Source: Pokkaliibacter sp. MBI-7
Lineage (GTDB): Bacteria > Pseudomonadota > Gammaproteobacteria > Pseudomonadales > Balneatricaceae
DNA: 64,000 nucleotides
NCBI RefSeq assembly: GCF_029846635.1
Contig: NZ_JARVTG010000001.1
Coordinates: 248,001 to 312,000 of the forward strand
Direction of reading: 5' to 3'
Part shown: positions 43,473 through 52,307 of the stretch, piece after piece
Layout: each line of letters begins with the position of its first letter
Numbering within the stretch: the stretch's first letter is position 1
Made by a program: the position numbers and the translations under genes
The notes under the pieces: model-generated
What the model was told of the DNA's origin: nothing
Databases searched by the model: none
The model's input: the letters and a program-made list of their open reading frames with translations, nothing else

Positions 43473-45050
43473 TTAATGAAGATGACTGTACTGAAAGCCC
43501 ACAATCGCAAAGTATATGAAGGCAGCCAATAATGCCGACGCCGGCACGGTAATTACCCAGGCTGCGGCAATCCTGTAGATCGCAGAGCGCTTGACCAGCT
43601 CTTTCTTGGTGGCCTTTTTCAGGCCCTTCATTTCCTTTTTATTCAGTAACGAATGACCTGATCGCGCTTTAAGCTCTCGCAGCATCTGCTTTTTCTCGGC
43701 GACATCTGCATGCTCGAAATGGCTCAGGAATGCCTCAACCTCAACCTGATCTGCTTCCTGATGGTGCACGTGAATCTGCTGAATTTTCCGCTCGTAAGAT
43801 AATTTAAGATACTCACGAAGAAAACCAACACCAAATACTGCACCAACGGCAATGTGCGTTGAACTGACAGGCATACCAAGTTGGCTTGCTACAATTACAG
43901 TCAGAGCTGCAGACATAGCAATACAAAATGCTCTGGTCTTATCCAGCTCAGTTATTTCACTTCCGACCGTACGAATCAACTTCGGCCCATACAGTGCCAG
44001 TCCAACAGCAATACCCAGCCCACCAACAGCCATTATCCACAACGGGATACTTGCTTTAGAGGCAACACCACCATGCAAAAACGCATCATTAATTGCGGCA
44101 AGAGGACCCACAGCATTTGCAACATCATTTGCACCATGTGCAAAACTGAGCAATGCAGCAGAGCAAATCAGCGGCAAGTTAAATAAATTATTTACGCTAT
44201 CTTTATTGTTGCTCAACATTGCAGCAGCGCGCGCAACAGCGGGTTTGACTACAAAATAGATAACAATCGAAGCAACAGCAGAGATGATCAGTGCAGTAAA
44301 GAAATCAAGCTTGATCAGATTCTTTACACCCTTCAAAAGGATATATGTCAAAAATGCCCATGCCATCAAGCTGACCAAAACAGGTACCACTTTCTTGGCA
44401 GCACCTAACATGTCTGACTTGTAGGTGATACTTGACTTGATGAGATAGAGAAATCCTGCAGCAATGATACCGCCCATAACAGGAGATATTACCCAGCTGG
44501 CAACGATCCCGCCTAACTGGTCCCAATTTGCAATTCCCCAGCCACCAGCTGCGATACCAGCCCCCAGAACACCACCAACAATCGAGTGAGTGGTGGAAAC
44601 CGGTGCACCTATAGCGGTTGCCAGATTCAACCATAACGCGGCAGAGAGTAACGCTGCCATCATCAGCCATATAAAGGTGTCCGCATCCTTGATCATATCT
44701 GGCTGTATGATGCCATTCTTGATAGTGCCTACTACGTCACCGCCGGCAATCAGCGAGCCAGAGGCTTCAAATATTGCGGCAATAATGATGGCACCAGTCA
44801 TCGTCAGTGCCTTTGAGCCGACAGCCGGCCCAACATTATTGGCTACATCATTAGCTCCTATGTTGAGCGCCATGTAGCAGCCGATCATTGCCGCCACCAC
44901 AAGAATACTGTTGTCACCAACGGGCAATCCTTGCGATTTGGCTACAAACATTCCAATAATGACAAAACATACCGCCAGTCCCAGGCGAATAATCTCCTTG
45001 CTGAGGCTATTCGGTTGAGGCTTTTGTTCAGAACTTGTCGCTAGATCCAC
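43473..45050 (-). CDS. PiT-family inorganic phosphate permease
   Basis: The 525-residue integral membrane protein imports phosphate with a cation. It has the two PiT signature repeats, GANDVANNVGPAVGSKALT and GANDVANAVGPLAA, and the pairs of PVSTTHSIVGGVLG and PVSSTHIAVGAVFG typical of the family. Ten to twelve helices are split by a charged cytoplasmic region (about residues 440-505, with HHQEADQVEVEAFLSHFE and lysine-rich KKEMKGLKKATKKE). The GTG at 45050 has AGGA upstream and is preferred over the longer frame. It is a single gene with its own terminator. Confidence 0.88.
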   Translation of the reverse strand: MDLATSSEQKPQPNSLSKEIIRLGLAVCFVIIGMFVAKSQGLPVGDNSILVVAAMIGCYMALNIGANDVANNVGPAVGSKALTMTGAIIIAAIFEASGSLIAGGDVVGTIKNGIIQPDMIKDADTFIWLMMAALLSAALWLNLATAIGAPVSTTHSIVGGVLGAGIAAGGWGIANWDQLGGIVASWVISPVMGGIIAAGFLYLIKSSITYKSDMLGAAKKVVPVLVSLMAWAFLTYILLKGVKNLIKLDFFTALIISAVASIVIYFVVKPAVARAAAMLSNNKDSVNNLFNLPLICSAALLSFAHGANDVANAVGPLAAINDAFLHGGVASKASIPLWIMAVGGLGIAVGLALYGPKLIRTVGSEITELDKTRAFCIAMSAALTVIVASQLGMPVSSTHIAVGAVFGVGFLREYLKLSYERKIQQIHVHHQEADQVEVEAFLSHFEHADVAEKKQMLRELKARSGHSLLNKKEMKGLKKATKKELVKRSAIYRIAAAWVITVPASALLAAFIYFAIVGFQYSHLH

Positions 45051-45303
45051 GTAGTGGTTTCCTGTACACGTTAGAGAGAGGCAGTGACAGTGCGCTTTAA
45101 CCAATCTGAAACGCTACTGTCATGCGGGTGCGTATTGTACACCTTGACCTGCCGTCTAGCCACGTCGTACCTAAAGCCTATCCAACCAGTATGGCTTGCA
45201 ATTATTCGTTCACGGCTACATGAGAGCGTGACCTCATCGACAGTGAACGATAGCTGCCTGAGTGACCAGCACAGGGGAAAAACGATATAACAAAGGAAGG
45301 AAA

Positions 45304-45326
45304 TTGCTGGGTCAGGTACCCAGCAA
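45304..45326 (-). terminator. Intrinsic terminator at the end of the sigma factor gene
   Basis: On the reverse strand TTGCTGGGT-ACCTG-ACCCAGCAA forms a 9-bp stem, followed by TTTCCTTCCTTTG. The stop codon of the sigma factor gene is inside the loop region. Confidence 0.65.
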
Positions 45327-46151
45327 TGTTTTCTGAATGTCTTTCAACGCTTTTGCTTCTAGCTGACGAACTCGCTCTGAAGAAATCTCGTATCGATCAG
45401 CCAGCTCTTGCAGTGACATCTTGTTATCAGTTAACCAGCGGGATGAAATGATGTCTCGACTACGCGGATCCAGCATAGCCAGCGCATGGCTCAGTGCCTG
45501 ATAGTTCTCGGTAGCATTTCTCTCACGAATAAACATTCGTTCAGGATTGAACTCCAGACTTTCCAGGCCTCTTACAACATCCATTTCATAGCCGTCATCG
45601 TCACGACCTTCATCATATTCGACATAGGTCATGTCCTTGCCCTTGAGGCGAAGCTCCATTTCCTTAACTGCCTCACGAGATACGGCCAAGCGCTCTGCGA
45701 TGTCGTCAACCTCTGCCTCGGACAAGGACGCATTTTTGAACTCAGCGCGCAACTTGAAAAACAGCTTATGCTGTTCCTTGTTGGTTGCGACATTCATTAT
45801 GCGCGAGTGTTTTATAACGTACTTATGGATTTCAGCCCGAATCCAATAGGCTGCAAAGGTGGAAAGACGGATGTTTCTATCTGGATCATGGCCTTTGAGA
45901 GCCTTCATCAGACCAGCAGTGCCCTCTTGAATGAGGTCGGCAATAGGAAGGCCGTATCCGCGATAGCTATAAGCAATCCATATCACGCTTTTGAGATTAG
46001 CCAACACCAATTTCTCTATACTTTCTTTGTCATTCAGCTTGCTTTTACGGCTCAGCTCAAGCTCTTCTGCTTTTGACAAAGACTTGATGGCATTGGCTTT
46101 ATGGATAAAGTGGTGAATATCCCGACCCGGTGAAAAATGTGGCATTCCCAT
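45312..46151 (-). CDS. rpoH: RpoH-family sigma factor (sigma-32 type)
   Basis: The 279-residue sigma-70 family protein has region 2 (SRKSKLNDKESIEKLVLAN, LPIADLIQEGTAGLMKAL, IRLSTFAAYWIRAEIHKYV). Next comes the RpoH-box region (NVATNKEQHKLFFKLR, against QRKLFFNLR in RpoH) and the region 4 helix-turn-helix (MSLQELADRYEISSERVRQLEAKALKDIQ). The ATG at 46151 has GAGGAGGGTGATGTT upstream, an excellent site; the longer frame to 46196 is less likely. The length equals RpoH. The sequence is divergent from the usual RpoH and may be a second paralogue, so heat-shock control is not certain. Confidence 0.8.
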   Translation of the reverse strand: MGMPHFSPGRDIHHFIHKANAIKSLSKAEELELSRKSKLNDKESIEKLVLANLKSVIWIAYSYRGYGLPIADLIQEGTAGLMKALKGHDPDRNIRLSTFAAYWIRAEIHKYVIKHSRIMNVATNKEQHKLFFKLRAEFKNASLSEAEVDDIAERLAVSREAVKEMELRLKGKDMTYVEYDEGRDDDGYEMDVVRGLESLEFNPERMFIRERNATENYQALSHALAMLDPRSRDIISSRWLTDNKMSLQELADRYEISSERVRQLEAKALKDIQKTLLGT

Positions 46152-46434
46152 AACATCACCCTCCTCGTTGTACGCGTCAGCACTTTTCCAGTACATCGCG
46201 TGGATGGATCTGTGACAATAAGTGCTAAATCACACCATCCTCATACTATTAGACATTTCATCCTTGATAAGTTTCAGCAGTCATACGCTCTATTAAACAA
46301 GATAGATCATATTCATAGTCAGTGTTACAAAAGTGTTCGGAAAAGTGGGTTAGCAGGCGTATCAATCAGTAACAACCACACCTTAATCAGGGGAATAAGA
46401 TTACTCGTTGGACCATCACTTACTACAAGAAGTA

Positions 46435-47241
46435 CTATGCAACCGCATCAGGCAGGATAATATCCGCTCGATGCCAAACCTCTAGCAGCCGTTTGGCGTT
46501 ATTGAGCAGAACCTCTCTAGGCCCACTGCCTTTTGGCTTGGTGAGGTAAAAAAGCAACGTATGAGCTTGCTCAGGTGTAAATTGATGTTGCTCTCCCCAT
46601 CGCGCAATAAAGGCAAAAAGTGTATCTGGGGTTTTGTCTGGAAGCGCCGTATTTATTGGAACTACAAACGACTCGCCGTCCATAGCTCTTTGACATAAGT
46701 TACGGTAATGCTCAGCGAAGACTTTGAACATTATACGTGTTTCACCACGACGTAACTGGTACCAGTTGGATTGCCGCCCTGCATGAAATACTACCGGATG
46801 CGACCAGACGTGCTCACGAGGACGGTCTGCATGCATGCAGGCCTCTTCGTATGCCGCATAGGCTTCGGGGAAAGCGCTGTTACCCAAATTGCGAACGACT
46901 GCCAGAAACTCCGCAATCGTAGGCATCCAGCTCAGCGTTTCCTTGCAGTGATCAACCGCTCGAACCAGATATTGCTCTGACACGCCACGCAGACTCAATG
47001 CCCATTCACGCTTTGCCAGCACTACCGCTCGCTCACTGGAGAACATACTCTCGAACTTGTGGCCATAGATCGCGGCAAAACGGGCAAATATAAGATTGAT
47101 GAGTTGCTTAGTTCGATCATCGATCAGATCTTGCCGTGACTCAGGCGCAATGAGCTGATCACCAGTCAAGATTGTTGATGTCGAGAAGGTTTTGTCTGAC
47201 CTGTTCACGATCTTCTCTAGTACGTTTTCTACCTTGTCCAT
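46435..47241 (-). CDS. Phage lambda P-like replication protein
   Basis: The 268-residue protein aligns by eye with lambda P: KQLINLIFARFAAIYGHKFESMF, REWALSLRGVSEQYLVRAVDHCKETLSWMPTIAEFLA, and IMFKVFAEHYRNLCQRAMDG. Lambda P loads the DnaB helicase. Here the gene is chromosomal, with no other phage genes, directly after a DnaT-like gene that it overlaps. The start is uncertain: the ATG at 47241 overlaps the upstream gene by 83 bases, while a TTG at 47166 would overlap its stop codon. Together with DnaT this resembles an alternative helicase-loading module. Function as a helicase loader is inference. Confidence 0.72.
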   Translation of the reverse strand: MDKVENVLEKIVNRSDKTFSTSTILTGDQLIAPESRQDLIDDRTKQLINLIFARFAAIYGHKFESMFSSERAVVLAKREWALSLRGVSEQYLVRAVDHCKETLSWMPTIAEFLAVVRNLGNSAFPEAYAAYEEACMHADRPREHVWSHPVVFHAGRQSNWYQLRRGETRIMFKVFAEHYRNLCQRAMDGESFVVPINTALPDKTPDTLFAFIARWGEQHQFTPEQAHTLLFYLTKPKGSGPREVLLNNAKRLLEVWHRADIILPDAVA

Positions 47242-48001
47242 TTACCACTTGCTCGCTACTGCCTTGACCTACTGTCTGATTATTTCCTTTTGACTGTTGT
47301 CTTATCCACTCCCTTTTCACCCATTTCATGAATGCCTGATCCCATCCTGCTGGAGCTTTGCGCTTTTCCTGTTCCGCCCAAAAAACGAGAAACTCATCCA
47401 GGCAAGCGAGTGAGAAATCAGCACCGATACGATGATGCTGCTCGAGCATGGATAACACAGTATCACTGGGACGCCAATCCAGACTCAATGTTTGATACTG
47501 CTGATTTTGGGCAGCTTTCTGCGCAAAAATGGCTTCCAGGGCATCTACTGGCTGTTCAGTACGCTTGGGCCACCCAACGCTACCACCGAAATTTGGCAGT
47601 ATCGGTGTAGGTGTAGAAAGAGAAGATTGCTGTCTCAACTCATTTGCCAGGGACTGCATAGGTCTCACAGGACTCACCGGCTCTTCTGCAACACACTCTT
47701 TCTTGCCTACTTGCTGCTCAAATATGCGCAGCCGCAATACGCTTCGCTGCTCCCAACGCGCCTCTATGTAGCCTTGCTGAACCAGACTATGAGTGATCCT
47801 GGCCAGAGTGTCTTCATCCCAAAATGGCACAAGCCGGAGCCACTGCTGTTGCGTCAGCAAGAAATAATGCTCACCCTGCTGCCGAGCCCCCCACGCAGCA
47901 GCACACTGATGATATATTCCCAACAACACCGCTTCTTCAAGCCCTACCCTTATTGCTAAGGAGGGGTACAACAAAATGGGAGGCTCAGGAAATATGCTCA
48001 T
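47159..48001 (-). CDS. DnaT-like primosomal/ssDNA-binding domain protein
   Basis: The 280-residue protein has an N-terminal winged-helix-like part (LLTQQQWLRLVPFWDEDTLARITHSLVQQGYIEA). The C-terminal DnaT-like domain shows LDWRPSDTVLSMLEQHHRIG and LDEFLVFWAEQEKRKAPAGWDQAFMKWVKREW, and a Gln/Lys-rich tail follows. DnaT assists primosome assembly with PriA and PriB. The start overlaps the CBS gene stop by 4 bases (ATGA), implying translational coupling, and the stop region overlaps the P-like gene. The name DnaT is by domain, not by full-length orthology. Confidence 0.75.
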   Translation of the reverse strand: MSIFPEPPILLYPSLAIRVGLEEAVLLGIYHQCAAAWGARQQGEHYFLLTQQQWLRLVPFWDEDTLARITHSLVQQGYIEARWEQRSVLRLRIFEQQVGKKECVAEEPVSPVRPMQSLANELRQQSSLSTPTPILPNFGGSVGWPKRTEQPVDALEAIFAQKAAQNQQYQTLSLDWRPSDTVLSMLEQHHRIGADFSLACLDEFLVFWAEQEKRKAPAGWDQAFMKWVKREWIRQQSKGNNQTVGQGSSEQVVNGQGRKRTREDREQVRQNLLDINNLDW

Positions 48002-48411
48002 GCCTTTCTCGTATCGGAAAAATCATAGATTGCCCGCAGGATATCGTTACGACTGATAAGACCAACGAGCAAGCCATCTGCAACTACAGGAAGGCGCCGC
48101 CTCCCTTGATGGATGAATATTTTCGCCACTTCAATAATATCCGTATCCAGCCTCACCGATTGCACATCCGTCGTCATCACATCACCGACTTTACCCCCGT
48201 GCTCCACCTCATAGTAGGTATCCTCAAGGATGGCACGAAGACAGTCTGCTTCTGAGAGCAAGCCCACTAACTGGCCAGAGTAGTCAACTACTGGCGCACC
48301 TGAAACTCTGAAACGTTGAAAGTACTCTATCGCTTCAAACAGAGCGGTTTCGGGATGAAATGTGACCGGCTCACTATTCATGTAGTCGCTTACTTTAACG
48401 GACCTCAACAT
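47998..48411 (-). CDS. Tandem CBS-domain protein
   Basis: The 137-residue protein is two CBS domains and nothing else: VSDYMNSEPVTFHPETALFEAIEYFQRFRVSGAPVVD...LVGLLSEADCLRAI and VGDVMTTDVQSVRLDTDIIEVAKIFIHQGRRRLPVV...LVGLISRNDILRAI. Such pairs bind adenosine nucleotides. GGGAG lies 7 bases before the ATG at 48411. It heads an operon with the DnaT-like and P-like genes and overlaps the first by ATGA, which suggests that a nucleotide-sensing protein is linked to replication functions. This link is inference from coupling. Confidence 0.85.
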   Translation of the reverse strand: MLRSVKVSDYMNSEPVTFHPETALFEAIEYFQRFRVSGAPVVDYSGQLVGLLSEADCLRAILEDTYYEVEHGGKVGDVMTTDVQSVRLDTDIIEVAKIFIHQGRRRLPVVADGLLVGLISRNDILRAIYDFSDTRKA

Positions 48412-48651
48412 AGCATGACTCCCGCTCAAAACCAGGCTGCCAATCAGGTCTTAAATTTAGCTCGCTTAATACATAAAACTGATATGAGCCGATAAAAGCC
48501 GACATTTGGCGAACCGAATTGATCAGCGACGATACCTGACGAAAGGGCATCATCGCTTCCATCACCTTCATTAACTATAGTCGTCCTGCGGCAGGCCGCG
48601 AGAGCAATCCTGCAAACTGTGCAAACAAACAACACATCTAGCCAATGAGAG

Positions 48652-49956
48652 CTAAGCTGTACGACGCCCGACACCTTGGTAGATAAATCCACGCTCAGCC
48701 ATCAGATAAGGATCATAAATATTACGTCCATCCAGCACTAAAGGAGTCTTCAAGAGCTGCATCAGACGTCGATAGTCTGGACTCCAGTAGTCTTTCCACT
48801 CTGTCATTAGCAACAAGGCATCTGCTCCTGCCACTGCTTCATAAGGATCACTGCATAAGACCAAATCGTCACGGTCACCGAGCAGCTCTCTCACATTGTC
48901 CAGAGCTTTAGGGTCATGCAGACGTACCGAACACCCCTGCGCCCAGAGCGCTTCCATCAACACCAGTGACGGCGCATTACGCATACTGCTGGTATTGGGT
49001 TTAAAGGATGCCCCCCAAACTGCGACTGTCCGGCCTTTAAGTTGCCCTTGATAGTGGCACCATAACTTTCGAAACAGTACCTCCTTCTGTTGCTCATTAA
49101 TTTTAAGAACCGACTGCAGTAAGTTGCCATGCCCGCCACTTTGTTCAACCTGGGCAGCGAGACGAATGATATCAGCAGAAAAATGTGCCCCACCGAAACC
49201 ACAACCGGGATAGATATAGTCATATCCAATACGGCTATCAGACCCAACACCATGCCGAACCTTCTCAATGTCGACATCGAGAAGCTCGGCAAGGTTTGCC
49301 ATCTCGTTCATAAAGCTTAGCTTGGTAGCCAGCATCCCGTTCACAACAAACTTACTAAACTCGGCCTCTCTGCTGCTCATAAACAGCAACGAATCACGGT
49401 TACGATTAAAAGGTCGAAGAATGTCGCGCATCAGTGCTCGTGGCCAATCAACATCACAGCCAACCAACACTCGCCCTGGACGCTGAAAATTATCCAGTGC
49501 GGTACCCTGACGAATAAAGTCAGGCATGGAAACTACAGCATAGGGGGAAGAGAACCCCTGCTTAGCCCAATTCTGCGCTATTGACGCCTGCAATCGCTCT
49601 GCTGTCCCTACAGGCACAGCGGTCTGAATGATCAGCAGTACACGCTCATCCACCAGCTGATCTAACCCCAGCCATTCATCGAGAGAAGCATAAGCATCAG
49701 GGTCCAGAGCTAAAAAGTGTGCATCCTTACCTGGTAGCAACTTTTGGTGGCCTACCTCAACTTTCAACCGCCCTTCCAGTTGTTCCTTATTGAAAGCTGC
49801 AAGCAACCCTGGCTCATCGGAGAGTAGAGATTGCCACTCCACCATCTGTAATGACTCACCAGGAGCAGGCATCAGTACAACATTGTTACCTACATGAGCC
49901 AAACTAACAGCGGTCACTACGCCTGTCAGGCTAAGGCCATAAATACCAATATCCAT
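48652..49956 (-). CDS. UDP-sugar dehydrogenase homologue with altered active site
   Basis: The 434-residue protein is full length for UDP-glucose/GDP-mannose 6-dehydrogenase and shares VGSDSRIGYDYIYPG, VVNGMLATKLSFMNEMANL (Lys202, Asn206), the C-terminal WGASFKPNTSSMRNAPSLVLM and TEWKDYWSPD. But the catalytic Cys of GGSCFPKD is His258 in GGAHFSAD and the following Lys is Ala261. The NAD motif GxGxxG reads GLSLTG (Ser9), and NPEFLREG reads SMPDFIRQG. The two-step oxidation needs that Cys, so normal activity is not expected. It is separate from any sugar cluster, between the replication operon and ligA. Confidence 0.85.
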   Translation of the reverse strand: MDIGIYGLSLTGVVTAVSLAHVGNNVVLMPAPGESLQMVEWQSLLSDEPGLLAAFNKEQLEGRLKVEVGHQKLLPGKDAHFLALDPDAYASLDEWLGLDQLVDERVLLIIQTAVPVGTAERLQASIAQNWAKQGFSSPYAVVSMPDFIRQGTALDNFQRPGRVLVGCDVDWPRALMRDILRPFNRNRDSLLFMSSREAEFSKFVVNGMLATKLSFMNEMANLAELLDVDIEKVRHGVGSDSRIGYDYIYPGCGFGGAHFSADIIRLAAQVEQSGGHGNLLQSVLKINEQQKEVLFRKLWCHYQGQLKGRTVAVWGASFKPNTSSMRNAPSLVLMEALWAQGCSVRLHDPKALDNVRELLGDRDDLVLCSDPYEAVAGADALLLMTEWKDYWSPDYRRLMQLLKTPLVLDGRNIYDPYLMAERGFIYQGVGRRTA

Positions 49957-50174
49957 ATGCTTGTACCTTGTATATGACTGAGTTTGTATGCCTTGAAGCC
50001 ACTTTCCCGCGGCTATAGTTATGGTAGACGAATAGCTTTATTGGACCGGTTGCAGAGAGTTGCTTATATGTAATCACCAATGCTTGACGAGTCGCTACAT
50101 TGAGCACGAGCTGCATCCCCTAGGTGAGCCCTCATCAGGCACCCCAGAACTGAAAGCACATTTTATAGCCGTGA

Positions 50175-52229
50175 CTAATCACTAGTTGGCTGCACACCAT
50201 TCAATGCGAGCAGCGAAAGGAAGTACGCCTCATCCCTCACTTCAACCCCCAGCACTTCAGCCTTCGACAGCTTTGACCCGGCTCCAGGACCAGCTAATAC
50301 CCAGCTGGTTTTTGCAGAAACACTCCCTGCCACTTTGGCGCCTAATTGCTCCAACAGCGCCTTCGCATCATCTCGCGAAACACTTTCCATAGTACCTGTC
50401 ACCACCACTGTCTGCCCCGTTAGTGGCAAGGATGCAGAAGCATCACCAACGCTGCGAGGCTGACCTTCAGTCCAATGCACGCCGACCTCTATGAGGCGAT
50501 CTACAGCATCAAGATTGTCTGACTGTCGGAAAAACACATGAATATGTTTAGCTACTACAACACCGACATCTGGCACTTCCTGAAGCCTCTCAATATCAGC
50601 CTCTTTAATCGACTGCAAATTACCGAAGAAGCTGGCAACAGCTTTTGCTGTAGATTCGCCAACTTCACGGATACCCAGGGCATATATGAACTTTGCAAGA
50701 GTTGTCGACTTGGACGCATCTATAGCCTTCAGTAGCTTAACTGAAGATTTTTCTCCCATGCGCTCCAAGCCTATTAGTGAAGATAGTTGTAACTTGTATA
50801 AGTCAGCAGGACTCAGTACCAAACTTGTGTCTACCAGCTGATCGATTAACTTGTCACCAAGTCCATCGATATCCATCGCACGGCGAGAAACAAAATGCTT
50901 CAGTGCCTCTTTTCGCTGAGCCGGGCAGGACAAACCACCCGAACAGCGGGCAACTGCCTGCTCCTCCTCGCGCTCAACATCAGCCCCACAGGCAGGACAT
51001 TGAGTCGGCATGGATACAGGTCGCGCAGTGTCAGGACGTTTCTCCAACGCCACTCTCACAACCTGAGGAATAACGTCGCCCGCCCGACGAATAAATACAT
51101 AGTCTCCAACCTGGATGCCAAGTCGATCAATTTCATCCATATTATGCAACGTTGCATTGGAGACAGTAACCCCACCAACAAACACTGGCTTCAGTTTAGC
51201 TACAGGAGTTATAGCGCCAGTACGTCCAACTTGAAACTCAACCGACTCAACAGTGGTCATCGCCTCCTGGGCGGGGAACTTATGAGCGATAGCCCATCGG
51301 GGAGCTCTAGAAACGTAACCCAGCTCTGATTGCCAGTCGCGCCGGTTTACCTTAAAGACCAAGCCGTCAATCTCATACTTGAGTTGATCTCGTCTGGTCA
51401 TCATTTGGCTGTAGTATTCTGAACATCCATCGATACCAGAAACCAATTTGATTTCAGGATTTACCTTAAACCCCCACTGCTTCAGCTTTTCAAGCAAAGC
51501 CATCTGATCCTCAGGCCACTCATGCCCTTCTAGCAGACCCACAGCGTAACAATAACAATCCAACGAGCGTTTAGCTGTGATCCGGGAGTCTAGCTGGCGT
51601 AAACTTCCCGCGGCAGCATTCCTTGGGTTTACAAATGGCTTCTCATTTTTTGCAATAGCGCGCTGGTTAAAAGCCTCAAAACTGGCTTTTGACATAACCA
51701 CCTCTCCCCTTACCTCCAATCGCTGAGGCACTGAGTCCCCGAGCAGACGTAACGGAACCGCAGCAATCGTTCTTACGTTTGCGGTTATGTCCTCTCCAAA
51801 CTCACCGTCCCCCCGCGTTGCAGCCCTGATCAGAGAGCCATTTTCATACAGCAAACTGACGGCAATCCCATCCAGCTTAGGCTCAGCTGCGAACGCCACT
51901 GTACTCGTTGCGGGTAGTTTAAGCCGCTCCCGAATACGCCGGACAAAGTCCTGCATATCTTGCTCACTAAAAGCGTTATCAAGAGAGAGCATGGGAGCAA
52001 CATGTTGCACAGTACTGAAGCTGCTTAATGGTGACCCTCCCACTCTCTGCGTCGGGGAGTCTGTAGTCAGCAGCTCTGGATGCTCATTCTCCAGCTTTTT
52101 CAGCTGCTGCATTAATGCATCGTAGTCCTGATCAGGAATTCGCGGATCATCTTCGACATAGTAATGATAGTCGTGCTCACGAATTTGCTGACGGAGCGAC
52201 TCAATGGCATCACTAGGAGTAAGAGACAT
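50175..52229 (-). CDS. ligA: NAD-dependent DNA ligase
   Basis: LigA seals nicks in replication and repair. The 684-residue protein has the Ia domain (HDYHYYVEDDPRIPDQDYD), the adenylated Lys118 in AEPKLDG, and RGDGEFGEDITANVRTI. The OB fold, the Zn-finger (CPACGADVE...RCSGGLSCPAQ), the helix-hairpin-helix region and the C-terminal BRCT domain (GQTVVVTGTMESVSRDDAKALLEQLGAKV) follow. All key residues are present and the length is normal. A perfect 26-bp hairpin lies between zipA and ligA, and its base includes AGGA, the only plausible ribosome-binding site upstream of the ATG. Zip-lig order follows many gammaproteobacteria. Confidence 0.97.
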   Translation of the reverse strand: MSLTPSDAIESLRQQIREHDYHYYVEDDPRIPDQDYDALMQQLKKLENEHPELLTTDSPTQRVGGSPLSSFSTVQHVAPMLSLDNAFSEQDMQDFVRRIRERLKLPATSTVAFAAEPKLDGIAVSLLYENGSLIRAATRGDGEFGEDITANVRTIAAVPLRLLGDSVPQRLEVRGEVVMSKASFEAFNQRAIAKNEKPFVNPRNAAAGSLRQLDSRITAKRSLDCYCYAVGLLEGHEWPEDQMALLEKLKQWGFKVNPEIKLVSGIDGCSEYYSQMMTRRDQLKYEIDGLVFKVNRRDWQSELGYVSRAPRWAIAHKFPAQEAMTTVESVEFQVGRTGAITPVAKLKPVFVGGVTVSNATLHNMDEIDRLGIQVGDYVFIRRAGDVIPQVVRVALEKRPDTARPVSMPTQCPACGADVEREEEQAVARCSGGLSCPAQRKEALKHFVSRRAMDIDGLGDKLIDQLVDTSLVLSPADLYKLQLSSLIGLERMGEKSSVKLLKAIDASKSTTLAKFIYALGIREVGESTAKAVASFFGNLQSIKEADIERLQEVPDVGVVVAKHIHVFFRQSDNLDAVDRLIEVGVHWTEGQPRSVGDASASLPLTGQTVVVTGTMESVSRDDAKALLEQLGAKVAGSVSAKTSWVLAGPGAGSKLSKAEVLGVEVRDEAYFLSLLALNGVQPTSD

Positions 52230-52238
52230 AAGAAACTG

Positions 52239-52297
52239 GTCCTGACAGAAACGACATAGGCCGGAATTGTACCGGCCTATGTCGTTTCTGTCAGGAC
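52239..52297 (-). repeat. Perfect 26-bp inverted repeat between zipA and ligA
   Basis: Bases 52239-52264 are the exact reverse complement of 52272-52297, with a 7-base loop (AATTGTA). On the ligA strand the foot of the stem contains AGGA, 10-11 bases before the ATG at 52229, so the ribosome-binding site would be paired when the hairpin forms. There is no T run downstream, so it is not a standard intrinsic terminator. The lower part, CCTGACAGAAACGACATAGG and its mirror, is not GC-rich in the terminator style. It may control ligA translation, be an RNase III target, or be a remnant of a mobile palindrome. Confidence 0.9.
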
Positions 52298-52307
52298 AGC
52301 TTTGCTA

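Noticed and set aside
46435..48001. Prophage or plasmid remnant
   Set aside because: Apart from the DnaT- and P-like genes no phage structural, integrase or lysis gene and no att-like repeats are visible, and the flanks are housekeeping genes.
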